From assembly GCA_025916135.1 (NCBI GenBank), contig CP104793.1, positions 2,914,001 to 2,978,000 on the forward strand: a stretch of DNA of 64,000 nt, in the 5' to 3' direction. Position 1 is the stretch's first letter. Every line of letters begins with the position of its first letter. The translations under genes and the position numbers were made by a program. This document shows positions 8,263-20,005 of this stretch, piece after piece. Under the pieces are notes generated by a model. The model had not been told where the DNA came from, made no database searches, and saw only the letters and a program-made list of their open reading frames with translations. This DNA comes from Rhodobacteraceae bacterium D3-12. GTDB taxonomy: Bacteria; Pseudomonadota; Alphaproteobacteria; Rhodobacterales; Rhodobacteraceae.

Positions 8263-8337
8263 TGCGGGGGCGCGCCTAGGGGGGAAGCGGCCCTGCTGCG
8301 CTGCGGCACTCTTGCGTGTGGCCGTCAGAAGCCTTAG

Positions 8338-9339
<1,002 letters not shown>

Positions 9340-9359
9340 GCCAGTATTGCAGTGACATG

Positions 9360-9394
9360 AAAGGCACTGGTGCGCTTGCACCGGTGCCTTTTTT
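9360..9394 (+). terminator. Rho-independent terminator after mdh
   Basis: AAAGGCAC-T-GGTGC, loop GCTT, GCACC-G-GTGCCTTT then a run of T to 9394. The stem is about 13 bp with one mismatch and the hairpin starts 20 bp after the mdh stop. Confidence 0.92.
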
Positions 9395-9584
9395 GTTGGG
9401 CGCTGGTTGAGGCCGGTGTTTGGCGCGCGATTAAGGGCAGCGGGTTTGAGACCTGTCCGGGTTTGACAGTGTAATTGGGCGGCACGGCCCGCCTTTGGGT
9501 TGCACCGCCCGCGCACAGCGGTCCATTGTTGAGGCGTTCGGGGCCAGCCCCCGCCGGATCGAGCGAAATGATGAGGTGTGCCAG

Positions 9585-11165
9585 ATGATGTTGAAAACAC
9601 TCAAACGGGCGGTGACGACGACGGCGCTTTGCACAGGGGTTTTAACGGGGATTGTAACGGGGCTGACGACCGGGCTTTTTGTCGGGTCTGGCGGCGCTGT
9701 GATGGCGCAAACTCAGACGCAGGCGCAGAGCGAGCTGGCGCTGCGCGGTTTGGAAGGGCAGATTGCCGCTCTGAAGGCGGCACCCGATACCAACCTGTTC
9801 GAGCTTGGTGCGCTGGAGGCATTGCGGGCGGTCGAAAAGTCGCTGCAAGCGCGGTATGAATACGGGCTAGGCGAAAGCATTTTGAACATTCCGCTGCTCC
9901 GGCTGAGCGCGGGCAGCGCGCGCAATCCGTTTGCGAAACCCGCCGGGCCGGACACGCTTTCGACGATTATGAAAACCTTCCTTGATGACATGGACGCGGT
10001 GCGCGCCACGCTTGAACGCGCAAAAGCGGATGGGGTGAAGCCCTTTACCCTCGTGCTTGACGACGTGTGGTTTGATGCCGACATGAACAGCCGCCGCGAC
10101 CGTGGCGAAGGTGTGGTTGAAACGCTTGGGCCGATGCTTTTGGGCCGTCGCGCGGCGCGGGAATTGGCCAAATCCGGCGCGGGCCCGATGGAAGTGCGCT
10201 TTGACGACGCCGATCTCGCGTGGTTGGTGGCTTATAGCCATATGCTGTCGGGGGCGGGCAATGGCTTGCTTGCGTTTGATCCGTCGCCGGTGCTGGCCGA
10301 TATGGCCGCAAAGCGCAAGATCCTCGACGCCGCGCCGCAACTGCCGGAGTATTACGATCAGGCCGAGGTGCAGGCCGATATCGCCACGCTCAAGGCCGAG
10401 CAGGCGCGCGTCAAGCAAGAGGCCGACGCGCTGCGCACCGAAATGAGGCCGCACAACAAGACGCTTCAGGAGCTGCGCAATGAGCGGCGCAAGCCCGAGA
10501 ACCGCGACCTGCGTGCCGAGATCGACGCAAAGATCAAAGCCAAGACCGCCGCCATGGCCGACTATCGCACGCGCAGTCGCGAGCTTTCGCGCGCCCGCTC
10601 GTCGCTCAGACGCGAGTTGCGCGCCGCAGAGGGCAAGCTGACCAACACCGGCTCGAACCGGAATTCGGTGGCCGAGTTCCGCCCCGCCTTTGACGCGATC
10701 TATGTCACGCTCGCCGCGCTCAGACAGGAGCCGGACGCGGCGCGGATCAAGGCGATGATGACCCATTGGCGGGCTATGATTGCCGAAAACAAACGCTTTT
10801 GGGCGCTGGTTGCGCAAGAGACCGACAACGACCGCGAGTGGATTCCCAACGCCCAGCAGACTCAGGCGCTTGGGGTCGAGATTGACCCGCAAATGGCCGA
10901 GACATGGCAAGCCGTGCTGCAAGACGCCGAGGCGGTTCTGACCGGGCGCTTGCTTATCCCGCACCCGCTTTTGCCCAAGGGCTATGGGATCAGCCTTGCG
11001 CATTACGAGCAATTCCCGACGCGGCTTGATATTCTCGGCTTGATCCATGGGGTTGGGCTTTATGAGCACGCCGCCAAGGGGCCGCGGATTTCGGCGCAGA
11101 ACTGGCAACGGTTCAACCGGATGACCAACGGGCGGGCCGGAATGTTCTCGCTTTTCTTTAACTAA
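9585..11165 (+). CDS. Large secreted protein of unknown function with coiled coil
   Basis: A 526-residue exported protein. The signal peptide is MMLKTLKRAVTTTALCTG... through VMAQT, including a stretch of glycine/threonine repeats (TGVLTGIVTGLTTGLFVG). A central region (about residues 255-360; EVQADIATLKAEQARVKQEADALRTEM onward) is a charged coiled coil. The pattern LDDVWFDADMNSRRDRGEG recalls a calcium-binding loop but lacks the full EF-hand spacing. No enzyme family was recognised. The ATG at 9585 is preceded by GAGG (9573-9576). It sits between the mdh terminator and the sucC promoter, so it is likely a single-gene unit. Confidence 0.7.
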   Translation: MMLKTLKRAVTTTALCTGVLTGIVTGLTTGLFVGSGGAVMAQTQTQAQSELALRGLEGQIAALKAAPDTNLFELGALEALRAVEKSLQARYEYGLGESILNIPLLRLSAGSARNPFAKPAGPDTLSTIMKTFLDDMDAVRATLERAKADGVKPFTLVLDDVWFDADMNSRRDRGEGVVETLGPMLLGRRAARELAKSGAGPMEVRFDDADLAWLVAYSHMLSGAGNGLLAFDPSPVLADMAAKRKILDAAPQLPEYYDQAEVQADIATLKAEQARVKQEADALRTEMRPHNKTLQELRNERRKPENRDLRAEIDAKIKAKTAAMADYRTRSRELSRARSSLRRELRAAEGKLTNTGSNRNSVAEFRPAFDAIYVTLAALRQEPDAARIKAMMTHWRAMIAENKRFWALVAQETDNDREWIPNAQQTQALGVEIDPQMAETWQAVLQDAEAVLTGRLLIPHPLLPKGYGISLAHYEQFPTRLDILGLIHGVGLYEHAAKGPRISAQNWQRFNRMTNGRAGMFSLFFN

Positions 11166-11188
11166 GGCGGGCTTTTTTCGCGGGCAGC

Positions 11189-11210
11189 GGGCGGGGTTTA
11201 TCCCCTGCCC
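11189..11210 (+). terminator. Possible hairpin after the secreted-protein gene
   Basis: GGGCGGGG, loop TTTAT, CCCC-T-GCCC forms a stem with one bulge, 23 bp after the stop codon. There is no trailing T run, so intrinsic termination is uncertain. Confidence 0.35.
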
Positions 11211-11301
11211 GCCCACAGCCACAGGTGCTGGCGGATATGACGACAGGGTCTGTGGTGGGTGATTCTAGTTGAAATCGCAACGGCTGCGTGAATGCGCCGC
11301 A

Positions 11302-11332
11302 TGTGATCACACGTTTTGAAGCTGTGATCACA
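11302..11332. promoter_or_regulatory. Paired TGTGATCACA palindromes upstream of sucC
   Basis: Two perfect 10-bp palindromes TGTGATCACA at 11302-11311 and 11323-11332 start 21 bp apart, 110 bp before the sucC start. Sequence and spacing match the pair before sdhC. This suggests one dimeric regulator bound on the same DNA face at both TCA operons. Confidence 0.65.
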
Positions 11333-11441
11333 AATAGTGAAAAATGACGCTAATTCCCGCGCGTTGCATGAAATCGCTTAGCTTTACATCAACCTTATGC
11401 AACTAGCTGGGGTTAAGTGTAGCAATCAAAGGGTATGCCCG

Positions 11442-12635
11442 ATGAACATCCATGAATACCAGGCGAAGGCTTTGCTTCGCACCTATGGCGCGCCGGTCTC
11501 CGACGGTCGCGTTGTCACCCGTGCGGAAGACGCCAAAACCGCCGCAGGCGAGCTGGACGGTCCGCTCTGGGTTGTCAAAGCGCAAATTCATGCGGGCGGG
11601 CGCGGCAAAGGCAGCTTTAAAGAAGCAGACGCTGGCGAAAAAGGCGGTGTGCGCCTTGCCAAATCGGTTGAAGAAGCCGCCGAAGAAGCCAAGCGTATGC
11701 TGGGCCGCACCCTTGTCACCCATCAGACCGGACCGGTCGGCAAGCAAGTGAACCGCATCTATATCGAAGACGGTTCGGGCATCGAAACCGAGCTTTACCT
11801 CGCCCTGCTGGTCGATCGCCAGACCAGCCGCGTGTCGTTTGTCTGCTCGACCGAAGGCGGCATGGACATTGAAGAGGTTGCCGAGGCGACCCCCGAAAAG
11901 ATCCTGTCGTTCAGCGTTGATCCCGCCACCGGCTATCAGGCATTCCACGGTCGCCGTATCGCCTTTTCGCTTGGCCTCAAGGGCGTGCAGATCAAGCAAT
12001 GCGTCGCGCTGATGGGCAACCTCTATAAAGCCTTCCTTGAGAAGGACATGGAGATGCTGGAGATCAACCCGCTGATCGTGACCGACGAAGGCAACCTCAA
12101 GGTGCTGGACGCCAAGGTCAGCTTTGACGGCAACGCGATGTATCGCCACGCCGATGTGGCCGAGCTTCGCGATGTGACCGAAGAAGACCCCAAAGAGCTT
12201 GAGGCATCGAAATATGACCTCAACTATATCGCTCTGGACGGTGAAATCGGTTGTATGGTGAATGGCGCGGGTCTTGCCATGGCGACGATGGATATCATCA
12301 AGCTTTACGGTGCCGAGCCTGCCAACTTCCTCGATGTGGGCGGTGGCGCGACCAAGGAGAAGGTGACCGAAGCGTTCAAGATCATCACCTCGGACCCGCA
12401 GGTCAAAGGTATTCTGGTCAACATCTTCGGCGGCATCATGCGTTGTGATGTGATCGCCGAGGGCGTTGTCGCCGCCGTGAAAGAGGTCGGGCTCAAGGTT
12501 CCGCTGGTTGTGCGTCTGGAAGGCACCAACGTGGAAGAAGGCAAAGCGATCATCAACAATTCCGACGTTGATGTGATCGCGGCTGACGACCTCAAAGATG
12601 GCGCCGAGAAGATCGTGAAAGCGGTAAAAGGGTAA
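11442..12635 (+). CDS. sucC: Succinyl-CoA synthetase beta subunit
   Basis: ADP-forming succinyl-CoA ligase beta subunit; with SucD it converts succinyl-CoA to succinate with substrate-level phosphorylation. At 397 residues it has the standard length. Visible features are [20 protein letters not shown], the ATP-grasp region [19 protein letters not shown] and the C-terminal CoA-ligase part [17 protein letters not shown] with [17 protein letters not shown] chose the ATG at 11442 by family start; the frame is open to 11397. It is first of the suc cluster; a small unrelated gene separates it from sucD. Confidence 0.97.
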   Translation: MNIHEYQAKALLRTYGAPVSDGRVVTRAEDAKTAAGELDGPLWVVKAQIHAGGRGKGSFKEADAGEKGGVRLAKSVEEAAEEAKRMLGRTLVTHQTGPVGKQVNRIYIEDGSGIETELYLALLVDRQTSRVSFVCSTEGGMDIEEVAEATPEKILSFSVDPATGYQAFHGRRIAFSLGLKGVQIKQCVALMGNLYKAFLEKDMEMLEINPLIVTDEGNLKVLDAKVSFDGNAMYRHADVAELRDVTEEDPKELEASKYDLNYIALDGEIGCMVNGAGLAMATMDIIKLYGAEPANFLDVGGGATKEKVTEAFKIITSDPQVKGILVNIFGGIMRCDVIAEGVVAAVKEVGLKVPLVVRLEGTNVEEGKAIINNSDVDVIAADDLKDGAEKIVKAVKG

Positions 12636-12640
12636 CTGTT

Positions 12641-12967
12641 GTGTCTGTAAAGATTGATGACAATACCGTCCAGATTACAGAGTCCGATGTTCGAAATCGG
12701 TACATCCCTCTCCGCCACGTGATCCAGATGTTTCCACCTGATTGCCTTGGAGGCGACAACGGGTCGACCGACCCCGGCGCTTTGGTGACGATACATCTGG
12801 ACGGCGTAAAGGAACCGGTTGTGACAGATCTTTACAAAACAAAGAAAACACCTCGCAAGACCGGAACAGTCCGGGAATTCTATGAACGCGGAAACGCGAA
12901 GGGTGGAAGCCATCTTTTCATTGAAAAGTTGGCTCCGCGTGAGTTTCGCATCACCGTTATAAGCTAA
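12641..12967 (+). CDS. Small protein of unknown function inserted between sucC and sucD
   Basis: A 108-residue soluble protein starting at GTG 12641, five bases after the sucC stop; AAAGGG lies upstream. By my count 164 of 327 bases are G or C (about 50 percent), clearly lower than sucD beside it. The pattern [24 protein letters not shown]...[35 protein letters not shown] loosely resembles the B3/EcoRII-N-type pseudobarrel DNA-binding fold, in which a short sheet is followed by a helix and a final strand pair. That is inference from pattern only. It has ended up in frame with the operon and may be a transferred gene. Confidence 0.6.
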   Translation: MSVKIDDNTVQITESDVRNRYIPLRHVIQMFPPDCLGGDNGSTDPGALVTIHLDGVKEPVVTDLYKTKKTPRKTGTVREFYERGNAKGGSHLFIEKLAPREFRITVIS

Positions 12968-12979
12968 GGAGCACGCCAG

Positions 12980-13861
12980 ATGGCAGTCCTAATCGACGAA
13001 AATACCAAGGTGATCTGTCAGGGCCTCACCGGCTCGCAGGGCACATTCCACACCGAGCAAGCCATCGCTTATGGCACCAAGATGGTCGGCGGCGTGACGC
13101 CGGGCAAAGGCGGGCAGACGCATCTTGAGCTGCCGGTCTTCAACTCGGTCCACGAGGCGAAACATGTGACCGAGGCGAATGCCTCTGTTATCTATGTGCC
13201 CCCGCCCTTCGCGGCGGACAGTATCCTTGAGGCGATCGACGCCGAGATGGAAGTGATCGTCTGCATCACCGAAGGCATCCCGGTTCTGGACATGATGAGG
13301 GTGCAGCGCGCGCTGGAAGGCTCCAAGAGCCGCCTGATCGGCCCGAACTGCCCCGGTGTCATCACGCCCGACGCCTGCAAGATCGGCATCATGCCCGGCC
13401 ACATCCACCGTCGCGGCTCGTGCGGTGTTCTCAGCCGCTCTGGCACGCTGACCTATGAGGCGGTTAAGCAGACCACCGATCTGGGTCTGGGCCAGTCCAC
13501 CGCCGTGGGCATCGGGGGCGATCCGATCAAAGGGACCGAGCATATCGACGTGCTGGAATGGTTCCTTGCGGATGATGAAACCCAGTCGATCATCATGATC
13601 GGTGAAATCGGTGGCTCGGCCGAAGAAGAAGCCGCGCAATTCCTTGCCGATGAGAAGAAAAAAGGCCGTTGGAAGCCGACGGCTGGCTTTATCGCCGGGC
13701 GCACCGCCCCTCCGGGCCGCCGGATGGGCCACGCGGGCGCGATTGTCGCCGGTGGCAAAGGTGGCGCCGAAGACAAGATCGAAGCCATGCGCTCCGCCGG
13801 GATCGTGGTGGCCGAAAGCCCTGCGGATCTGGGCAAATCGGTCATGGAAGCGATCGGGTAA
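12980..13861 (+). CDS. sucD: Succinyl-CoA synthetase alpha subunit
   Basis: A 293-residue alpha subunit that carries the phosphohistidine intermediate and binds CoA. It shows the CoA-binding Rossmann start ([21 protein letters not shown]), [21 protein letters not shown] and the active-site histidine in [21 protein letters not shown] precedes the ATG at 12980. Its separation from sucC by a 108-codon gene is unusual, because the two subunits are made in equal amounts. A DUF805 membrane-protein gene and sucA follow. Confidence 0.97.
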   Translation: MAVLIDENTKVICQGLTGSQGTFHTEQAIAYGTKMVGGVTPGKGGQTHLELPVFNSVHEAKHVTEANASVIYVPPPFAADSILEAIDAEMEVIVCITEGIPVLDMMRVQRALEGSKSRLIGPNCPGVITPDACKIGIMPGHIHRRGSCGVLSRSGTLTYEAVKQTTDLGLGQSTAVGIGGDPIKGTEHIDVLEWFLADDETQSIIMIGEIGGSAEEEAAQFLADEKKKGRWKPTAGFIAGRTAPPGRRMGHAGAIVAGGKGGAEDKIEAMRSAGIVVAESPADLGKSVMEAIG

Positions 13862-13887
13862 ACGTGCCTATCTAAGGGAGAGGAACC

Positions 13888-14346
13888 ATGGATTTCCAAA
13901 CCGCCATCAAAACCTGCCTGACCGAGAAATACGCCAATTTCTCGGGCCGGGCGAGCCGCTCGGAATACTGGTGGTTTCTGCTGGCGGTGGTGATTGGGGC
14001 CGTGGTTCTCTCTCTTCCGGGTATCTGGATACTCAGCACGGTTTATTCTCTTGCGCTTTTCCTGCCCGCTGCGGCGGCGGGCGCAAGGCGGCTTCAGGAT
14101 ACCGGCCGTCCGGGCTGGTATATCTTCATCCCCATGGGGCTGGGCATGATCGGACAGCTGTTTTTCAACGCGTCCGTCGACATCGGTCCTGACGGGATGC
14201 CGACCGAAATTCCAAGCATGACGACAAGCATGTTCATGGGGCTGTTTGGCCTCGTGCAACTTGTGCTCGTGGTCGTGTTCATCTGGTGGCTCACCCGCCC
14301 CTCCGAGCCACAAACCAACACCTATGGCCCCCCGCCTGCGGCCTAA
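13888..14346 (+). CDS. DUF805 family membrane protein
   Basis: A 152-residue protein. The opening CLTEKYANFSGRASRSEYWWFLL and the later ARRLQDTGRPGWYIFI are the DUF805 signature. It has four hydrophobic segments (VIGAVVLSLPGIWIL, TVYSLALFLPAAAAGA, IFIPMGLGMIGQLFF and GLVQLVLVVVFIWWL). The family's function is unknown. It lies 26 bp after sucD and 33 bp before sucA, so it is co-transcribed with the suc genes; AGGGAGAGG precedes the ATG. Confidence 0.88.
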   Translation: MDFQTAIKTCLTEKYANFSGRASRSEYWWFLLAVVIGAVVLSLPGIWILSTVYSLALFLPAAAAGARRLQDTGRPGWYIFIPMGLGMIGQLFFNASVDIGPDGMPTEIPSMTTSMFMGLFGLVQLVLVVVFIWWLTRPSEPQTNTYGPPPAA

Positions 14347-14379
14347 TACGCGGCGCGTTCATTTGGGAAGTAACCTACC

Positions 14380-17340
14380 ATGACCGAGCAATCCTCTAAT
14401 GACCAGTTCCACGCCTCTTCCTTTATGCAGGGGCATAACGCGGAATATCTGGAACAGATGTATGCGCGATACGCCAACGATCCGAATGCGGTTGACGAGT
14501 CGTGGCAGACGTTTTTTGCCCAGATGGGGGATGCCGAAACGGATGTGAAGGCCGAGGCCGCAGGGCCGTCATGGGCGCGCGCCGACTGGCCGCCGATGCC
14601 GAGCGACGAGCTGACCAGCGCGCTCACCGGGGAGTGGCCCGCCGCCCCCGACGAAGGCAAAGCCGCCGGTGACAAGATCAAGGCCAAGGCCGCCGAAAAG
14701 GGCATCAAGGTCAGCGACGAGGCGGTGAAACGCGCCGTTCTGGACAGTATCCGCGCGTTGATGATCATTCGCGCCTATCGCATTCGCGGCCATCTGGTGG
14801 CCGATCTTGACCCGCTGGGGATGCGCGCCAACACGCTCCACCCTGAGCTTGACCCCGCGTCCTATGGCTTTACCGAAGCCGATATGGACCGCCCGATTTT
14901 CATTGATCAGGTGCTTGGCCTTGATATCGCCAGCATGCGCCAGATCGTTGACATCGTGAAGCGCACTTATTGCGGCACTTTCGCGCTGCAATACATGCAT
15001 ATTTCCAACCCCGAGGAGGCCTCGTGGCTGAAAGAGCGTATCGAGGGGCTGGGCAAGGAAATCGCCTTTACCCGCGAGGGGCGCAAGGCGATCCTGAACA
15101 AGCTGGTCGAGGCCGAAGGCTTTGAGAAGTTCCTGCATGTGAAATACATGGGCACCAAGCGGTTCGGCCTTGATGGTGGCGAGGCGCTGATCCCGGCGAT
15201 GGAGCAGATCATCAAGCGCGGCGGCAACCTCGGCGCCAAGGAAATCGTTATGGGCATGCCCCACCGCGGGCGTCTGTCGGTGCTGGCCAATGTGCTGGCC
15301 AAACCCTACCGCGCGATTTTCAACGAATTTCAGGGCGGTAGCTTTAAGCCCGAAGATGTCGATGGTTCGGGCGATGTGAAATACCACCTCGGCGCGTCGT
15401 CTGACCGTGAATTTGACGGCAACACCGTTCACCTGTCGCTGACCGCGAACCCCAGCCACCTTGAGGCGGTGAACCCGGTTGTGATTGGCAAGGTCCGCGC
15501 CAAGCAGGATCAGCTGAAAGACAGCGACCGCACCAAGGTGATCCCGGTGCTGCTGCACGGCGATGCGGCCTTTGCCGGTCAGGGTGTTGTGGCGGAATGC
15601 TTCGGTCTCTCGGGTCTCAAAGGGCACCGCACCGGCGGCACGATCCACATCATCGTCAACAACCAGATCGGCTTTACCACTGCGCCGCATTTCAGCCGCT
15701 CGTCGCCCTATCCGACCGATATTGCGCTGATGGTCGAAGCGCCGATCTTCCACGTGAACGGCGACGATCCCGAAGCGGTGGTGCATGCCGCCAAGGTTGC
15801 GACCGAGTTCCGCCAGAAGTTCCACAAGGACGTGGTGATCGACATCTTCTGCTATCGCCGGTTCGGCCATAACGAAGGCGACGAGCCGATGTTCACCAAC
15901 CCGGTGATGTACAAGCGGATCAAGAAGCACAAGACCACGCTGTCGCTCTATACCGAGCGGCTGGTCAAGGACGGGCTGATCCCCGAGGGCGAGATCGAGG
16001 ATATGAAAGCCGCGTTTCAGGCGCATCTGAATGATGAGTTCGAGGCCGGCAAGGATTACAAACCCAACAAGGCCGATTGGCTTGATGGCCGCTGGAGCCA
16101 TCTCGACCGGCGCGATCAGGACGATTACGACCGTGGCGAAACCGCGATCAAGCCCGACACGATGGCCGAAGTCGGCCGCGCGCTGAGCACCGCGCCTGAG
16201 GGCTTCCCGCTGCACCGCACCGTGTCGCGGCTGTTGGATGCCAAGGCCGAGATGTTCGAGAGCGGCAAAGGCTTTGACTGGGCCACCGGCGAAGCCTTGG
16301 CCTTTGGCTCGCTGCTGTCCGAGGGATACCCCGTGCGCCTGTCGGGTCAGGATTCAACCCGCGGCACGTTCAGCCAACGCCACTCGGGCTTTATCGACCA
16401 AGAGACCGAGGAGCGCTATTATCCGCTGAACCATATCCGCGAGGGGCAGTCGCAATATGAGGTCATCGACTCGATGCTCAGCGAATATGCCGTGCTGGGC
16501 TTTGAATATGGCTTCTCGCTGGCGGAACCCAATGCGCTGACCCTTTGGGAAGCACAGTTCGGCGATTTCGCCAACGGCGCGCAGATCATGTTTGATCAGT
16601 TCATCTCCTCGGGCGAAAGCAAATGGCTGCGCATGTCGGGCCTTGTCTGCCTGCTGCCGCATGGCTTTGAGGGGCAAGGGCCAGAGCATTCCTCGGCCCG
16701 GTTGGAACGCTTCTTGCAGCAATGTGGCGGGGACAACTGGATCGTGGCCAATTGCACCACGCCGGCCAACTATTTCCACATCCTGCGCCGCCAGATCCAC
16801 CGCTCGTTCCGCAAGCCGCTGATCCTGATGACGCCGAAATCGCTTTTGCGTCACAAGCTGGCGGTTTCGACCGCCGAGGATTTCACCACCGGGTCGAGCT
16901 TTCACCGGGTGCTTTGGGATGACGCGCAGCAGGGTCTGTCAGAGACCAAGCTCAAGGCCGACAAACAGGTCAAGCGCGTGGTGATGTGCTCGGGCAAGGT
17001 TTACTATGACCTGCTGGAAGAGCGCGACGCGCGCGGGATCGACGATATCTACCTGATGCGGATCGAGCAATTCTATCCCTTCCCGGCGCATTCTCTGCTG
17101 AACGAGCTTGAGCGGTTCAAAGGCGCCGAGATGATCTGGTGTCAGGAAGAACCCAAGAACCAGGGCGCGTGGAGCTTTATCGAGCCCAACATCGAATGGG
17201 TTCTGGGCCGCATCAAAGCCAAGCACACCCGCCCGACCTATATTGGCCGTCCGGCCAGCGCCTCGCCCGCGACAGGGCTGGCGGCGCAGCACAAGAAACA
17301 GCAACAGGCGCTCGTGAACGACGCGCTGACACTCAAGTAA
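14380..17340 (+). CDS. sucA: 2-oxoglutarate dehydrogenase E1 component
   Basis: Thiamine-diphosphate-dependent decarboxylase of the 2-oxoglutarate dehydrogenase complex. 986 residues, the usual length. It begins with the E1 N-terminal helix that binds the complex core (HNAEYLEQMYARYANDPNAVDESWQTFF). Later features are the motif VMGMPHRGRLSVLANV, ThDP/metal region THRTGG-type sequence KGHRTGGTIHIIVNNQIGF and the transketolase-like C-terminal half (SGQDSTRGTFSQRHSGFID). It is followed 12 bp later by sucB. The long open frame on the opposite strand is a codon-bias mirror. Confidence 0.97.
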   Translation: MTEQSSNDQFHASSFMQGHNAEYLEQMYARYANDPNAVDESWQTFFAQMGDAETDVKAEAAGPSWARADWPPMPSDELTSALTGEWPAAPDEGKAAGDKIKAKAAEKGIKVSDEAVKRAVLDSIRALMIIRAYRIRGHLVADLDPLGMRANTLHPELDPASYGFTEADMDRPIFIDQVLGLDIASMRQIVDIVKRTYCGTFALQYMHISNPEEASWLKERIEGLGKEIAFTREGRKAILNKLVEAEGFEKFLHVKYMGTKRFGLDGGEALIPAMEQIIKRGGNLGAKEIVMGMPHRGRLSVLANVLAKPYRAIFNEFQGGSFKPEDVDGSGDVKYHLGASSDREFDGNTVHLSLTANPSHLEAVNPVVIGKVRAKQDQLKDSDRTKVIPVLLHGDAAFAGQGVVAECFGLSGLKGHRTGGTIHIIVNNQIGFTTAPHFSRSSPYPTDIALMVEAPIFHVNGDDPEAVVHAAKVATEFRQKFHKDVVIDIFCYRRFGHNEGDEPMFTNPVMYKRIKKHKTTLSLYTERLVKDGLIPEGEIEDMKAAFQAHLNDEFEAGKDYKPNKADWLDGRWSHLDRRDQDDYDRGETAIKPDTMAEVGRALSTAPEGFPLHRTVSRLLDAKAEMFESGKGFDWATGEALAFGSLLSEGYPVRLSGQDSTRGTFSQRHSGFIDQETEERYYPLNHIREGQSQYEVIDSMLSEYAVLGFEYGFSLAEPNALTLWEAQFGDFANGAQIMFDQFISSGESKWLRMSGLVCLLPHGFEGQGPEHSSARLERFLQQCGGDNWIVANCTTPANYFHILRRQIHRSFRKPLILMTPKSLLRHKLAVSTAEDFTTGSSFHRVLWDDAQQGLSETKLKADKQVKRVVMCSGKVYYDLLEERDARGIDDIYLMRIEQFYPFPAHSLLNELERFKGAEMIWCQEEPKNQGAWSFIEPNIEWVLGRIKAKHTRPTYIGRPASASPATGLAAQHKKQQQALVNDALTLK

Positions 17341-17352
17341 GGAATAGACCCC

Positions 17353-18876
<1,524 letters not shown>

Positions 18877-18887
18877 GAGGCTATCAT

Positions 18888-18911
18888 GCCCGCCCGTGCC
18901 AACGGGCGGGC
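18888..18911 (+). terminator. Perfect stem-loop after sucB
   Basis: GCCCGCCCGT, loop GCCA, ACGGGCGGGC: a perfect 10-bp stem 11 bp after the sucB stop, without a T run. It may stop some transcripts or protect the sucAB mRNA before the glycosyltransferase and lpdA genes. Confidence 0.5.
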
Positions 18912-18982
18912 GCTGCCCCTGACGCACGCGCCATGGGCAAAGACGCAATATCAGCGCGACTGCACAGAAGGCCCCCCGCCCG

Positions 18983-20002
18983 ATGACCATGCCCCTCCCT
19001 CCCGTCGCTCTTGCCGCCGCGATGCGCAACGAGGGGCCGTATATTCTTGAATGGCTGGCCTATCATCAAGCGGTCGGATTTGGCTCGGTGCTGATCTGTT
19101 CCAACGATTGCACCGATGGCTCCGATGCCTTGCTCGACCGGCTGGGCGAGGCCGGAGAAATCAGCCATATCCACAACACCCCCGCCCCCGGCCAGTCGCC
19201 CCAAGACGCGGCGATGGAGCGCGTGTTTGCGGCCCTGCAAGAGAGCGAGGTCGAGTGGCTCTGCCATATCGACAGCGACGAATTCGTGCAGATCGCCCAT
19301 GGCGCGGGGCATATCGACGACCTGATGCAGCACTGTGGCGGGGCCGATGTGATCGCCCTTGTCTGGCGGATGTTCGGCGACAACGGGCATGGGGTGCAAA
19401 CCCTGCCGGTGCTGCCGAATTTCACCGCCTGCGAACCCGCGCCCGACCCCGAAACGACCAAGTTCAAATCGCTCTTTCGGTTTCGCAAATTCGGCCACGC
19501 CAATGATCACCGCCCCGTCGCCCCCAAGAGCGATGACATACGCGTGGTGAACGCCGCCGGAGTGCGCCTGCGCAACAACATCCGCGGCAACGACAAGCGC
19601 GCGCGCTATCATCCCACGGACCGCGCCATCGCCCCCGGTGCCGCCTGCATTAACCATTACGCCACCCGCGCGGCGGATGATTTTCTGATGAAAAACGACC
19701 GTGGCGACGGCCAAGGTGCGGCAGGGCGCAAATACCATCTGGGAAGCGCCTGGCACCGCCGCGCCAACCGCAACGAGGTGCAAGACCGCGCCATCCTGCG
19801 CCACTGGCCCGCGGTTGAGGCCGGATTGGCCCGCCTGCGCGCCCTGCCCGGCGTGGCCGAGGCCGAGCGCGCCAGCCTAAGCTGGCACCGCGCCCGCCAC
19901 CGCGCCATTCTAACACCCGAGACACGTCGGCATTGGGGTCAGCCCGCCGATGCGCTAACCTCTGGGGCAAAGGCCCCGACACGAACCTTCAAGGAGAGCT
20001 AA
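18983..20002 (+). CDS. Glycosyltransferase family 2-like protein between sucB and lpdA
   Basis: A 339-residue protein. It starts LAAAMRNEGPYILEWLAYHQAVGF, followed by NDCTDGSDALLDRL and HIDSDEFVQI; the last includes the DxD-type metal/nucleotide-sugar motif (DSDE). This is the Glyco_tranf_2_4/DUF23-like group, which often acts in cell-surface glycan synthesis. The C-terminal 100 residues are Arg-rich. It lies between sucB and lpdA and its stop is 3 bp from the lpdA ATG, so lpdA expression may pass through it; there is no metabolic link visible. Start could instead be the ATG at 18989. Confidence 0.75.
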   Translation: MTMPLPPVALAAAMRNEGPYILEWLAYHQAVGFGSVLICSNDCTDGSDALLDRLGEAGEISHIHNTPAPGQSPQDAAMERVFAALQESEVEWLCHIDSDEFVQIAHGAGHIDDLMQHCGGADVIALVWRMFGDNGHGVQTLPVLPNFTACEPAPDPETTKFKSLFRFRKFGHANDHRPVAPKSDDIRVVNAAGVRLRNNIRGNDKRARYHPTDRAIAPGAACINHYATRAADDFLMKNDRGDGQGAAGRKYHLGSAWHRRANRNEVQDRAILRHWPAVEAGLARLRALPGVAEAERASLSWHRARHRAILTPETRRHWGQPADALTSGAKAPTRTFKES

Positions 20003-20005
20003 GAC

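Noticed and set aside
14569-16215. Long open frame (548 codons) opposite sucA
   Set aside because: It mirrors the codon bias of sucA and its translation is Ala/Arg/His-rich with no known domain. The same applies to long frames opposite sdhA (1852-3078), mdh (8092-9600) and the secreted-protein gene at 9585 (9867-11222).
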